NCBI GenBank assembly: GCA_903772945.1
Contig: CAICTM010000004.1
Coordinates: forward strand, 62,001-126,000
Source: Seminavis robusta
Lineage: Eukaryota; Bacillariophyta; Bacillariophyceae; Naviculales; Naviculaceae
DNA length: 64,000 bases
Reading direction: 5' to 3'
Shown here: positions 21,724 to 33,461 of the stretch, piece by piece
Numbering within the stretch: the stretch's first letter is position 1
Layout: every line of letters starts with the position of its first letter
Translations under genes and position numbers: made by a program
The notes under the pieces: model-generated
The model's database searches: none
The model's input: only the letters and a program-made list of their open reading frames with translations
What the model was told of the DNA's origin: nothing

Positions 21724-22477
21724 CCCCACACAACCTTAACCCTGATGATATCAGTGTGGGTTTGCGAATCTTCCGGGGGATAGGATGAATCTTCAATTCC
21801 GTTTTACTAAACAAAAAACAGTAGTGGATGGTTTATCTCACCTCGGTCCCCCATTTATGGATGTCCCATGGGGTGTTTTCTTAAAACTGTGAAACACACA
21901 TCGGCACCGTGCTGTTATCGCGACAACAACAACAAAACCTCCATCGGAGGCTGCCACCTTTGGGCAATTCATGCTCGATACCTATTGAGAGTTTGCATAG
22001 AGTGTTATAGTATACCTTGTAGAGCAGGAGTAGCTCTGTCTGTGTGACCTAAAAGAAACATAAAATGTGTTGATGTGTCGACACAATCGTTAGTTGAAGA
22101 TGGTATCTCAAAACTCGTCGAACCGTGACAAGGCTGTTAACTTTGAGGATAGAGCACTAGTACTCATTAGCCCCTTTTATGTTTCTTTTGGCATCATCAG
22201 ATGCAGTAAAAGGCACTGCACAAGATAGTTTATGACATGTAGTGGTGAAACAAAAGCTATCACATGTCTTTGGCCAAGGAAGCTGGGAGGATTAGGTGTT
22301 GGTGGTGTTTTTGTGCTTTTTATGTGTTATTTCATTTCTTAAAACCAAGGAACACAGTATCCCCCGTGGGACACCCTCAAGGATCCAGCACAAGCAATCC
22401 TTCCCGGTAGTTCTGACGACCAACCCAGATCGATTATTCTGCAACACTGTCAACGGGCGATCGATCGACAAGATCAT
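21724..22477. other. AT-rich spacer with a distant inverted repeat
   Basis: No gene is seen. AAAAGAAACATAAAA at 22051-22065 is matched by its exact reverse complement at 22175-22189, 15 bp each, which may mark a small inserted element. Confidence 0.4.
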
Positions 22478-23934
22478 TCACTTGAGCCTGCACACACAAC
22501 CTTCAAAGTTCCCGTTCACTTCTTTCAAGTCGGCCAGATCAAACATAACCAATTTTGCTTCTGTCTTTCCCTTGTCCAAAATACCCAACGTGGTGCCAAC
22601 AAAGGTCATCCTCATTGTAGTCCATTTCTTCCCGTCACAGTCCTTGAAATGCAAGAGGCAATTTTTGAGTTCTTCGTGTCCCCCATCTTTCAGCTTCGTA
22701 CGATCCTCTTTGGTAAAAGGAGCAAAGAAAGGTATGATCACGCAAGGAAACTCCTTCAATACTGCGAAACAGACTTTCTTTCTTATAAAAGGGTAGAACG
22801 CTTTCAATTGTTCGACTTCCAGCCGGCAAACGCGCTTCCCCTCCTCGATGGACTTTTCTTTCGTCAGTAGCTTGTTGCCGTCTCGCGCTCGTTTGACATA
22901 CATTTTGATTATGCAAGGATGTCCAAGTTTGTCATAAGCGTAAAACACTTTTGATCTACTTCCCCGGGCAATCTTTGAATGGTAAAATAGGTCCCGTCAT
23001 TGAATGCTTGGGGTTGACTTTTTTGGCGGGATTTTGTGCCTGAAAAGGAGCGCACAGGTCTGTTTGGAAAAATGTTGACATCACCCCACTCGTAGCTTTT
23101 TGGATCGAACTTAAGGGCGAGTCCCTTATGTCCTTTCTCCAAGTTGAAAATGGTTTTGTTTCCAGCCACCGGGTTCCGGGCAAGGCCACAGAGTAGTGCC
23201 GTGTAAAGAAGCGGCACGAGCTGGTCGGCGATGAATGCTGGTGATTTCTGCATGTTGTCCTGATTCTGTTTGTCAAAGGTAGAATACGATGTGCTGTTGC
23301 TGTCGAAACTTCCTTCGTCTTTGAGGTCTGGAGGCGGCGGGGTCTTCTTCGCTGGTTGAGCAGACTGGTTCGGAGAGGATATTTTGGGAACATGCTTCTT
23401 GACCTCCTCCAAATTGTTTGCTAGAGCTACCAACTCGTCGCTTCGACTGTCCTGTAGCCAAAACAACCATGATTTTTGAAACGTAGACAGGACCACAAAC
23501 GGGGCGGAATGCCCATTAGCCTTTAGTTCCATGATGTAGTCAAAACTTGACCACGAACTGAATCGGATATGTTCTCTGGATTCTTGTGGTGGTCCCAAGG
23601 TTTCTTGTTCTCAACTGCCAAAATAGGGTCGTTTGTTTCCTTATCATAAAGAACAACGTGATCGGGTCGATCCGAGAACAGGCTTTAGAAACTCATGGTG
23701 AAGATAGAACGTTCGGTCCGTTTGCTGCTCCACAAGTGCCATTGTGTCTTCCAATGCCGGGGAGATATAGCTGGAGACACCGCTTCCACTAACGTATGTT
23801 ATGACCGTTTCGCTTGTTGTGTCGTTTTCCTTGTCCACATTAAATGACAAGAGCAAGCGAGAAGGCCGGTCACCTCTAGAATCATCCACCTTGGGTTCAT
23901 CCAGCTTTACGCCGGCAAACACTTTGGCCATCAT
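22478..23934 (-). pseudogene. Decayed nuclease (PD-(D/E)xK type) plus kinase-like gene, Crinkler-effector-like
   Basis: Read on the minus strand. The upper part encodes a segment with a PD...ExK-type signature (PDHVV, then ILAVENKKPW), as in restriction-endonuclease-fold domains. The lower part (22478-22948) resembles the N-lobe of a protein kinase (YAYDKLGHPCIIKMYVKRA) and a following segment. Nuclease-then-kinase architecture is known from Crinkler-RHS type eukaryotic effectors, and the same order occurs at 51602-53468. The gene is spread over several frames and looks broken, with roughly three or four breaks; unrecognised introns are the alternative. Treated as a fossil. Confidence 0.5.
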
Positions 23935-24710
23935 GTTTCGTTTTTCTCGTATGAGACCAGTTGTTACCCATCGCTTCCAGCTTCATTGTCGGGGCTTTTC
24001 AATCAGTGGTCGCAGGGAGAATCTGTAACTTCTTTTTTCTGTTGTGACACGAGCTTCTTCTGTTGTTGTTGTTGGATCGACTTGTTGTTGTTGATTAACG
24101 AACGGCTACCAACTGTCGTCTCCGCCGATTTGCTTCTGTGTTTGATGCCGCCTACCATAGTGTAAGAATCGAACAAGAGCAGCCAACAGTGTTAGCTCTG
24201 GGTGGTTTCGAGAGAAGCCATCCTTAGATGGTTCCTACTCAGAGCAACAACTGTCGTCCTTTCGACACTCCTCATTCCTCTACCGATGCTCCTTCCTCTA
24301 CCGACGCTCCTTCCTCTACCGATACCACTACCGACCGACTACCACTACTGCTACCCACCACCAACCAAAACAACAGCTGTGTTTGATGCCGCCTTCGGGC
24401 TACACCGGAGGCTATTTCATTTTATTTTTCTCCCGTCATACACTGTGAGTTTCCCCTCGCCATTTGTGTTGAGTCATCTGAACTCATTTGTTGTTTTCTC
24501 TGCTGCACTCCAATGCAGATTACATGATGCGATTATTTGGATTTGAAGGAATATTGTCGTCCAATTTGTGGTGATACTGACCCGCCTGGAGCAGTCGATT
24601 CAAAAAGACGAAATTTTTGTCGAGTGTGCGCTGCTTAGGTTTTCGGATGTAAAGTCAAGCTCTTTGGGTTGCTGTTGCCTCAAAACGTGGCATTAAACAC
24701 TTCACTCACC
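23935..24710. other. Intergenic region with CTACCGA(T/C)GCTCCTTC short tandem repeats
   Basis: No supported gene. At about 24273-24330 three 18-bp units related to CCTCTACCGATGCTCCTT are repeated, and a GTTGTTGTT run lies near 24060. Confidence 0.4.
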
Positions 24711-25238
24711 ATGCCGTATGAGTTCAAAGCCAGAGGAGGCAGCAGGATCGACTCTGCTTCTTGTCGGAGACCTCCCTTGGAGGACATGCTTCCACTCGAC
24801 GATCTTGAAGCATTCTGCATAAGGCTCTCGAAGTGCATTTCTCACTCAGTCTGCAAGGAGAGTGATGAGGTTATTGTGTGGAGCTTCGAAGACAGCATGT
24901 ATCTTGCTCCAGATCAAGCCTTAGAGCTGCACTCCTTCCTTCCAGACTTGACCAACATTTCCACAACTTACGTCTCTTTGGATAGGCGCAACATGATCAA
25001 CAAAACCACTCATGGCCAAGAGCTCTCCGTGACTCTGGCCTGCAAGCACTCTAGATTCTACGTTAAGCCTTCTTGTGAAAGGACAAGGGCACCAGCAGGA
25101 ATGGGTTCTGTGATCACTGAAATGACATCGCTTCCATCGTTCCAGAGTTTGAGCAATACTACTGCCCCGTCAGTTGTGGACCTATTGTCTCTGAGCAGCG
25201 TAGCGAACTCAGAGTATACTTTGGAGACATATGAATGA
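24711..25238 (+). CDS. Unrecognised protein of 175 residues
   Basis: The frame extends upstream to a TTG but the first ATG is at 24711, giving MPYEFKARGGSRIDSASC. The middle (LDDLEAFCIRLSKCISHSVC and SFEDSMYLAPDQALELHSFLPDL) has the residue mix of a folded protein, but no family is recognised. The C-terminal TAPSVVDLLSLSSV is echoed 230 bp downstream at about 25386-25430 by APSVVDLLSPSSV in another frame, so the end of the gene has been partly duplicated. It is bordered by repeats and a decayed gene, and could be a host gene fragment or part of an accessory element. Confidence 0.45.
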   Translation: MPYEFKARGGSRIDSASCRRPPLEDMLPLDDLEAFCIRLSKCISHSVCKESDEVIVWSFEDSMYLAPDQALELHSFLPDLTNISTTYVSLDRRNMINKTTHGQELSVTLACKHSRFYVKPSCERTRAPAGMGSVITEMTSLPSFQSLSNTTAPSVVDLLSLSSVANSEYTLETYE

Positions 25239-25462
25239 AGTGGAGGCAATGTATGGATTAGTATCAGGCAGTGGAGAGGCGACAATCACCATTTGTTGAA
25301 ATGATGGGGATTGATTGTCATCTCTCGCCCATTTCCACCAAAAGAGGAATGATCGTCGTGAATCGGGCGATCAAGTACAAGACGCTCCCTCCGTTGTCGA
25401 TCTATTATCCCCCAGCAGTGTAGATCGCGGACGTCCGAATTGCCTGTTTCCAGCCCCTCATT

Positions 25463-26190
25463 GCATCCAATGCAAGGTACCTGTACCAGAGTGTAGCGAG
25501 CAAAGCCGAACCTGAGTGTGTTCAGTACTGTCGCCACTGTCGCCGATGTAACTATACGGTGTGTAGCCAACTACATTTGCTGTATTGACAATATTCGGTT
25601 GTGTATCGTCATAAGGATCCAATGCGAGGTACCTGTACCGGAGTGTAGCGAGCAAAGCCGAACCTGAGTGTGTTCGGTACTGTTGCCACTGTCGTCGATG
25701 TAACTATACGGCAGCCGGCTACAATGGCTGGATTGACAATCTTCGGTTGTGCATGTATTCGTCATAAGGATCCAATACGAGGTACTTGTACCGGAGTGTA
25801 GCGAGCAAAACCGAACCTGAGTGTGTTCGGTACTGTTGCCACTGTCGCCGATGTAACTATACGGCAGCCGGCTACAATGGCTGGATTGACAATCTTCGGT
25901 TGTGCATGTATTCGTCATAAGGATCCAATACGAGGTACTTGTACCGGAGTGTAGCAAGCAAAGCTGAACCTGAGTGTGTTCGGTACTGTTGCCACTGTCA
26001 CTGATCGATGAACTCTACGGTAGCTGCCTACGATGGCTGGATTGACAATGTTCGGTTGTGCATGTATTCGTCATAAGGATCCAATGCAAGGTACTGGTAA
26101 CGGAGTGTAGCCAGTAAAGCGGAACCTGAGTGTGTTCCAAGTAGCGAGCAAACTGAGGAAACAGGAGACGAACGCTGAAAAAAAGCCGAA
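25463..26190. repeat. Tandem array of about 4.5 copies of a 153-bp repeat with a conserved end block
   Basis: The landmark GGATCC (first copy degenerate) recurs at 25463, 25615, 25768, 25921 and 26077, giving periods of 152, 153, 153 and 156 bp. Each unit contains GAGGTAC, GGAGTGTAGCGAGCAAA, CCTGAGTGTGTTCGG and a GGCTGGATTGACAAT block. The array ends in a unique block (26133-26190) containing AACTGAGGAAACAGGAGACG. The same units and the same end block occur in reverse orientation at 48885-49165. Confidence 0.9.
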
Positions 26191-26471
26191 TGTCTGGAGC
26201 GACGGCCAGACCTTAAAACTCCCTCGAAGCTAGCTAGGTGGGGTTTGGCATTTGGGAAGTTAGGGTTACGGCTGATTTTCAAGATTTTCGTGACGGTCAG
26301 ATCGAGCGCGGCAAAATCCGTTTGTTTCCTTCACCCCGCCCATCATTTATTTGTTTTTTCCTTTGTCCTCTTGATCTACCACTACCGTAGTAGTGTACCT
26401 ATTGCATTGACGGGGGAACCATTGGCGACTGGTGCTATTAATAGCCAGACTCACTGTTATCAATTGCTATC

Positions 26472-29400
26472 ATGTCCTCACGGCGTGGTGGAGCCAAATC
26501 CAAAGGAGGGGCCAAATACAACAATGACGCCAGCAAGAAGATTCCCGTCCACCAATCTCCTCCCAATCATCCCCAAGAGAACCTACCAGAGCACAGGACC
26601 TTCCTAGCTCGCTCTTTGAATCGAAACGATGCAGATATGGCGGCTCTGGTGGATTTGAATCGTTCCATTCATTTAGTACGCGATAACATCATTGCAGTCT
26701 GTGGTGAGGAAGTCTTGTTGGACTTGGGAGAAGGATTCTTTCAATTGACGCCCGATACGCGTGACATTATGCTCACGATGCCTCCGCTGGATGATGAGGA
26801 ATTGGAACCACGAGAAAACATCAACAACAAACGAGCCGAACTGGAAGAGCGCCTCGCATCCTTGGAGGAAGACCACCGACTGCTTTGTGTCGATTTTTTG
26901 CTCCGCATGAAACTGCGCCGTCGGCTGCTCAATCGGTTGGCCCGCCGTTTGATGCGAGTGTCACACGCCATGGACGGCGAGGATGTGAGCCCGCCTGTTC
27001 CTCCCAAATATGGAGATTTGAGACTTAATGTGGATCCTGAGGATATGAAAACGGCCCAGCAACAATGGCAATGGCAGGCGGAAGCCAAACAGCGTGTCGC
27101 CCAATTTCGAAGTGAAAATCCATCTTCCTTGATTCCGTTGATACCGGTCGAAGTCAAAAAAGAAGAGGAAGAAATTAAGAAAGAAGAAGAAGAAATTAAG
27201 AAAGAAGAGGGAGATGATGCGGAAGAAGACGAGGAAGGGGAAAAGGCTGCCACAAGTGACGAGGACGCAGAAAAGGCCGAATCCGATGAAGATGACGACG
27301 AAACCAAGGAGGAAGAGGACTCCAAGGAAGAGGAGGATGACGAAACGGAGGAAAAAGACGACAAATCAGAGGAGGACTCCAATGCGGAAGAGGAGGAAAA
27401 AGACGACGACAAAACAAAGGATTCCAGCAAAGAGAAACAGCCAGATGAAATTTCCTTGAAGGAGGGAGAGGCAGCTACGGTAGACGAGAAGGAATCCGCC
27501 ATGGAGGGCATTGAAAAGGACGAGGAGAACGACGGCACCAAAGAAAAGGAGAAAGAAAGCGAGGATTCCGAAGCAATGGAAGTGGAAACGTCTGCGGAGG
27601 ATGAAAAAGTGGAAAAGTCAGCGGAGGATGAACAAACCGAAGATGGGAAGAAGCAAGTAGCAGGGACGGATGCTCCCAAACCCGAAGACGACGAGAAGAG
27701 CGATGCGGATAGCAAAAAAGACACTGACGACGTCAAAGAACCAACGACCGAGACGGACTCTCTCAAAGCCAAAGAAGAAGACGAAAAGAACGAGTCAGAC
27801 GCCAAAGAACAAACGACCGAGACGGACTCTCTCAAAGCCAAAGAAGAAGCCACAGAAGACGAAAAGAGCGAGTCAGAAAACAAAAAGGAGACGAAGGACA
27901 CTACTGAGCAGACCGCTCCCGAGCAGGCTAAAGAGACCACCAAAAAAGACGAACAGGACGTTGCGGACAGCGAGAAAGAGACTGAGGACAGTGCAGATAA
28001 TCCTACCAAAGGAGACAAAAATGAGGCGGATGGCAATACCGAGAACGCGAACGATGCTGATTCTCCCAAAGAACACAAAGAGAGAGACGGAGACAATACT
28101 AAAGATAAAGAGACCGGAGACGATGCAACCGACACAGGTTCTTCAAAGGAACGCGAAAAGAACGAGACAGATGACACTGGAGAAGCAGCAACCAAGGGTG
28201 AGTCTCCTCCCAAGGAAGAAGACGACAACAAAGAAGAGGACGACGCAAAACAATCGACAGAGCCTAATGAGGACGATCCGGTTGTTGAAGATGGTGCAAA
28301 AGACAAAGCGGAAGCGAATCCCGCCGACGACAAGGATGTCGCAATGGAGGAACAATCTGCACCAGCAAAGCCAGAGGAGGAAGACAAAATGAAGGATGTA
28401 GCAACGGACGAGACAGCTGCAGGCGAACCATCTGAAGGAGACTCAAACGAAAAGGACGATGATGTCGAGATGGAGGATGCTGACAAATTCGACGATGCCG
28501 AGGAAGCAACTGGTGATGACAAGGGGAAAGAAGCTGATAACGAGAAGGAGGCGGAAGAAACCCAAGATGATGCGAAGAAAGATTTTGATAAAGAAGTGCC
28601 CAAGTCAGTTGATGGCGAGGAGGAGAATGAATCGGGTAGGGTCGACAATGCCACTCAACCTTCCCCAGAAACGAAAGACTCTGATCAGGAGAACGAGGCA
28701 ACCGAAGCAGCTGGCCACAACGCCGATGAAACTGCCTCGGCAGAAGCAGCGAGTAGCGAGGAAAAGGAAGACACGAGTGCAGGTGCAGCAAAGGCAGAAT
28801 CGTCGGATGCATCGGAAGCTAGCGAGAAAGCAACTGACGAAGCGGTGGATGAACAGAAAAAGGAGGAAGGAGACGAAGATGATGCCCAAAACGAGGAAGC
28901 AGACGAATACGATGCCCAAAACGAGGAAGCAGACGAAGACGATGCCCAAAAGGAGGAAACAGAAGTGGCCACCACCAAAGAGGAGGAACAGGAACCGGCA
29001 GATCCAAAAACCAAAACCGAACAGTCTCCTTCTGAAGAAAACAAGGACGACAACATGGACATTGATGAACCAGCAGCTGTCAAATCCGAGTCAAATGCTG
29101 AAGAAGACCGTCCGGAGCCCAATGGAGCCGTTTCCACTCCAGTAAAGACCAAAGAGGAGGAGGATGAAGACGAAGACGAGAGTTCCGACAAAACCAGCCA
29201 AGAGGACAGTGACTCACAGCAATCGGAAGTGGAAACACCCCAGAAACCGTTGTTTGAGCTTCCGGAACCGCGTGAATTGTCCCAGCTTGAGAAAGATTAC
29301 GCCATCCTATCAGAACATGTCGATGCTTACGAGCGAGAGATCGATCCGACGACGGGTGAAATCACTTATACAATCCTGAAAGACACAGATCGCGAAGAAG

Positions 29401-30942
29401 ACTATGTCGCCATCAATCAAGGCGTTGGGGTAGGCGCCGTCCATCGTCAGATGAATCAATCAGAAAAGGAAGTCGAGTTCAAACGATGGCAAACTGCGCT
29501 GCTTGGTAGGATTCCGGAAGCGCCTACGTTTGAAGAGATTGGCATGAAAAACTGTGTTTTCATGCTGGAAGAACGGCGCAAAAGACTGCGCTTGAAGCGA
29601 GAAGAAGAAGAAGAAGAAGCTGCGAAAAGCAACAACAAGAAGCAAAGGACATCTTCACCACTAAAGAAGCGTGACGTAGACGACGAGAGCAAGCCAAAAA
29701 ACGTTGGAGCCGTCGAGAGGAAGAGCCCCAAAAAGTCTCGCGGAGAAGAAGAGGACAACAAGGAGGGCACTGTGTTCACCAAGCGAATGAAGCCACTTCC
29801 TCTCGTTCCATATCCGAGTTTCTTCGAAAGTGACCTCCGTCGTATCCGAATGGTGCATTTCGACTTGATGGCTAGTTCCATTCAAAGCGGCGTGAAGCAT
29901 CGTCTGGAGTCCGCCGAGAAAGAATACAACTCGTGTAAGCTTGGTTTCGTAGCTCGTCGGCGGCTGGAGCTTGGTTTTCAAGCTGTTTGCATCTCACCCG
30001 TTTGCTATGCTTTGTTGGCCAACCCATAGCCTTCAAGGCATCCAACCACCTGTTTGATCGCAAGCAGACTCTCGAGGGGCAGTTGCGGCAGCTACTTGGA
30101 ACATTCAAGCAAAGGTACGAGAAGATGAAGGCCGACTACCAGATGAAGGCGTCCATGGAAAGGAAGCGATGGAGACAACTGAAAGCCGAGCACGATCAAA
30201 AACGGCTTCAGAAATTGTTGCCCAGCAAATGGAATGCGCAACCAACTGGGACTCAGATCACACAAGCTGTTACCCGAAAGTATAGGGAGGGCAGTCTCCC
30301 CCACCTAGCCGGTTCATGCGTAGCTGACATTGTGGATGGTGCAATCGCCTTGCTCCAAAACTCCAATCCGCAACTGGAGCCGTTTGAACCTTTCAAAGCT
30401 CGTCAGATGCCTGATGTCAACAACGTGGTTGTGGATCCAAACACTGGGGAGACGTTTGGGCAGCAAGCACGTCGCCTTCAAACACACTACCAGAAAGAAA
30501 TTCAAGCTGTGTCTCTGAAATTGGTAAGTCTGCATGCTTCGTGACTGAGGACTCGTTGGTTTCGTGGACATGTTTTGACATCTCTCGTTGCCGTGCTCAG
30601 AATGTTGCGGAAGATGACAGAAAAAGAGCCTGGAAGAAGCTTTTGAAGACACGTCAGGAACATGAGCAGTCAGGCCAGGCTCCTGCATTTGGCGCTCAGA
30701 GCATTGCTGGGTATACGCCAACAAGAAGGAACTCAATGGAAGGCTATGCTCCAGCGCCAGGTGTGAATGCAAGTGATCAGATGTACTCTGCCAAGAAGAA
30801 AGAGAGAGTGAACCCTGACGGTACCATTGAGCCTCCAAACAAGAAGAAAGGACCAGACGGTCTTTATCAGAGGCCCGCTGGCCGTGCCAGACTGAACTGC
30901 AGCTGGGATGCGAAGAGGGGTGTCTGGGTACCCCTTTCATAG
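26472..30942 (+). CDS. Large acidic Glu/Lys/Asp-repeat nuclear-type protein
   Basis: Three exons: 26472-29934, 30030-30523, 30601-30942 (1432 residues). Introns are 95 bp (GTAAGC, phase 1) and 77 bp (GTAAGT, phase 0). Residues about 30-215 form a folded-looking N-terminal part with coiled coil (NINNKRAELEERLASLEED). Residues about 220-930 are nearly all E, K, D, T, S and A, with internal repeats such as KKEEEE, TETDSLKAKEE (twice) and DAQNEEADE (twice). The C-terminal third returns to normal composition, with basic nuclear-signal-like stretches, a coiled coil (LRQLLGTFKQRYEKMKADY) and an end of GLYQRPAGRARLNCSWD. I recognise no family. Long acidic tracts occur in chromatin and ribosome-assembly factors, so a nuclear role is a guess. 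Confidence 0.8.
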
Positions 30943-31206
30943 AGTTACTCTGTGTGCAACCTCGATTCTTTTGAGGTAACAGCACCGGTACGAAGTTTAA
31001 TGAGGGCATGAGGCAGCTTCCGACGGTGCGAAGCCATAGTTTCCTAGTTGTTAGTAAGTAGTAGCGCTACTAGCACCAACTATAGAGGAGGCGTAGCTAT
31101 AGTTGCCTGCTTCAGTCTTTCAAGACGATTCATGAGCTATTATACAGTTTTAGCGGGTGTAAATTGTTCTTGCTACACCTTTCCACTCTGCACTTCTTTT
31201 AAAAGC

Positions 31207-32406
31207 TCATAGCATAGCTTTGGGCGCATGTGCACGGCTCTTGGCCTCAACTTTTCTGGAGAGCTCTGCGACCACGTCTTTAGGGATTAGCTGAGGACGA
31301 TACAGCCACTCCCCTCCGTCCACTACCAACACATGGCCGGTGACATACTGAGAAGTGCAAAGGAAGACAGCTGCGAGGCCCATTTCTTGGGCGCTGCCCA
31401 TGCGACCTAGGGGTATTCCCTCCACAACCAGCTCCTCCATACTTTGTGAATCCAACCCAGGCGCCAGCTTTGTTGTCCCCGGTGTATCTGCGGTCGCTCC
31501 AGGCGCAATGCCTACGACTCTAATCTTATCAGGACCCCATTCTAAAGCCAAACTCCTGGTGAGCGAATCGACTGCAGCTTTGGCAGCCGAAGGATGGCTT
31601 TGCCACCTAGAGAACATCACCCAGTTCAATTGTAAGTTTAAAGGGGAAACAGCGCCTGTTGAAGACGAAATGAAATGAAATGAAATAAAGCATTCTCTGA
31701 TCTTACCAGGTTGCACCATATTGAAGGGTTGCTGAAATATTGATAATGACACCGGAGTTGCCATTCCCATTTTGTTTGGGCTTCTGCAATGCCGAAAAGG
31801 CAGCCGAACACATGTTGAAAGTTCCCTGAACCAAGCAAGAGAAATGGTAAGACTGGAGCATTCAGCTAGCCACTGAGCCACTGGTACCATAGCTAAGCAC
31901 GGAACAGCAATCCCTTTCATGGATACGGCACGCCTGTGCTTCGATAAAATGTAGGACTGGAGCCACCAGCACACAACACCAATACGCGTCTCAAACCATC
32001 CGCTCCTTCTCATGTGACCATGTATACGCACCTGAGCATCAATCGCCATTACGGTGGCAAATCCTTTGGGGCTCAACGTGGATGCTTCTGCCAAGAAATT
32101 GCCTGCAGCTCCATTCACCAAGATATCCAATTTTCCAAACTGTTCTACACAGTAGTCAACAGCCTCTAGGCACTGTTTTGGATCTCTAACGTCACAAACT
32201 TTGTAGAGGCAACGAGATCCTGATTGTTTCGTGAGAAGCTTCGAGGAACGCTCGAGAAAGCTTTCGCGGCGACCACAAATCACCGCTCCAGCAGCTCCAT
32301 GCTGAAGGAGCTGGTTACAGATCTCAAAGCAGATACCACTGCCACCGCCAGTGACCAAAGCTACCTGACCCTTGAGGCAGTCGGCATTAAAGGGCGACGG
32401 GTTCAT
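31207..32406 (-). CDS. DECR2: Peroxisomal 2,4-dienoyl-CoA reductase-like short-chain dehydrogenase
   Basis: Three exons on the minus strand: 32032-32406, 31707-31825, 31207-31606 (297 residues). The introns (206 and 100 bp) contain no in-frame stop, so an unspliced reading gives a false 399-residue protein. Splicing joins AIDAQ to GTFNMCSAAF and ISATLQYGAT to SAAKAAVDSLTRSLALEWG, which matches DECR2 family order. The N-terminus has the Rossmann motif VTGGGSGIC, with Cys at the last Gly position. The block RVVGIAPGATADTPG and the end GHVLVVDGGEW are typical of the family. It should reduce 2,4-dienoyl-CoA with NADPH in beta-oxidation of unsaturated fatty acids. The C-terminus AML is at best a weak peroxisomal signal. 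Length fits the family (about 290). Confidence 0.88.
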   Translation of the reverse strand: MNPSPFNADCLKGQVALVTGGGSGICFEICNQLLQHGAAGAVICGRRESFLERSSKLLTKQSGSRCLYKVCDVRDPKQCLEAVDYCVEQFGKLDILVNGAAGNFLAEASTLSPKGFATVMAIDAQVRIHGHMRRSGWFETRIGVVCWWLQSYILSKHRRAVSMKGIAVPCLAMVPVAQWLAECSSLTISLAWFRELSTCVRLPFRHCRSPNKMGMATPVSLSIFQQPFNMVQPGKIRECFISFHFISSSTGAVSPLNLQLNWVMFSRWQSHPSAAKAAVDSLTRSLALEWGPDKIRVVGIAPGATADTPGTTKLAPGLDSQSMEELVVEGIPLGRMGSAQEMGLAAVFLCTSQYVTGHVLVVDGGEWLYRPQLIPKDVVAELSRKVEAKSRAHAPKAML

Positions 32407-32863
32407 CGCTTTCGCGTTGTAAGAATAAGTGTGAGTGTGGGATTTTTTGGTGTCTTCGCAATGAATGAGGTGGAGTGAGACTTAGAGAGTGACTCAGTCG
32501 GACAAACACTCAGTGTCAAACGGCTTTGCCAGCTTGTAATGAAGAGCGACCATGAGCAGCACTTCCATCATCACGACCGTCGTTCGAAGACCTTCCTCTC
32601 TGTTGATATTATACATCAGTGGGTCACGACACGAGGACACGTTTGTTTCGCTGGTTCCACGCTTGGCTGTACGGTACTGCTATACTCTTGCCCTTTCCCA
32701 CAGTTTAATGAGCACAAGAGAGACGAAGCTTCCTTCGTCTCGGATCGGTTCGCAGTAAAACCCGATCGGCTTCACAATTGCACGGCAGCAATTTTACGTC
32801 AATAGAGCCGACAAGATACATCCTTTTCGATTTTCTTTGGACCAAGTCAGCTACAAGTCCGAG
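32407..32863. other. Divergent spacer, no gene seen
   Basis: 457 bp between the SDR gene and the ubiquitin-like gene, which face away from each other. It should contain both promoters; no element is recognised. Confidence 0.35.
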
Positions 32864-33461
32864 ATGAGCGACCAAGAGACCGCTACGATTGCAGTCCTGA
32901 GGACTAGCGATGCCAAAAAAACCAACGTCAGTTGCCTGAAATGGTCGTATGTGTTTGTGTGTTTGTTCGTTCGCCTGCAATGTACTAACGTCCGATTACA
33001 TTTCCGCCACTCGCTTATGCAACCTCTGACAGATCGACGTGAACATGACAGCTTCCTTGAATGACTTGAAAGACAAAATTGACGGATCCGATGCTTTCGG
33101 TCCTTTGTCTCGGACCAATCAGCGACTCTTCCACCTTGGACGGGAGCTGAAAACGGGGGGGAGGAGTTTGGCGAATTTGGGTGTTGGACGATTCAAGTGC
33201 TTTACAGTCCACCTCTTGGCCAAAAATGTTGCTGGTGGCACCACCAAGAAGAAGAGAAAGAGCCGCGCTGACGACGAAGAAGTAGTCGAAGTGGTGGGCA
33301 ACAAACGAAAAACCCGCAGGGCTGCAACCCGACAAACTGCTGCTTCCAGGCGACAGCAACAACAACAAGTCATTGAGTTGGGAGACAGCGATGATGATGA
33401 CGACGACGATGTCGTCGAGGTGGTGGCTCCCCCGCCACGACGAACGAGAAACCGCCGATAG
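32864..33461 (+). CDS. Ubiquitin-like domain protein with basic/acidic tail
   Basis: Two exons, 32864-32926 and 33033-33461 (163 residues); the 106-bp intron uses a GTCAGT donor and CTCTGACAG acceptor and is phase 0. The joined N-terminus (MSDQETATIAVLRTSD, then IDVNMTASLNDLKDKI) fits the first two strands and the helix of a ubiquitin fold, followed by NQRLFHLGRELKTGGRSLANLGV and FKCFTVHLL for the last strands. The C-terminal half is low complexity: KKKRKSRADDEEVVEVV, a Gln run, an Asp run and RRTRNRR, suggesting nuclear location. There is no C-terminal GG, so it is not a conjugated modifier of usual type. A partner role in ubiquitin binding or chromatin is inference. Confidence 0.7.

Noticed and set aside
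22296-22796. A 166-residue + strand open frame
   Set aside because: It overlaps the decayed kinase-like gene on the other strand and has no recognisable domain.
25490-26190. CRISPR-like array
   Set aside because: The repeats are 153 bp in direct contact with no spacers, in a eukaryotic context; it is a satellite-type array.
26741-28654. A 637-residue Ser-rich open frame on the minus strand
   Set aside because: It is the antisense reading of the Glu/Lys/Asp-rich tract, where GAN and AAN codons give Ser and Phe; the + strand gene with introns at both ends is better supported.
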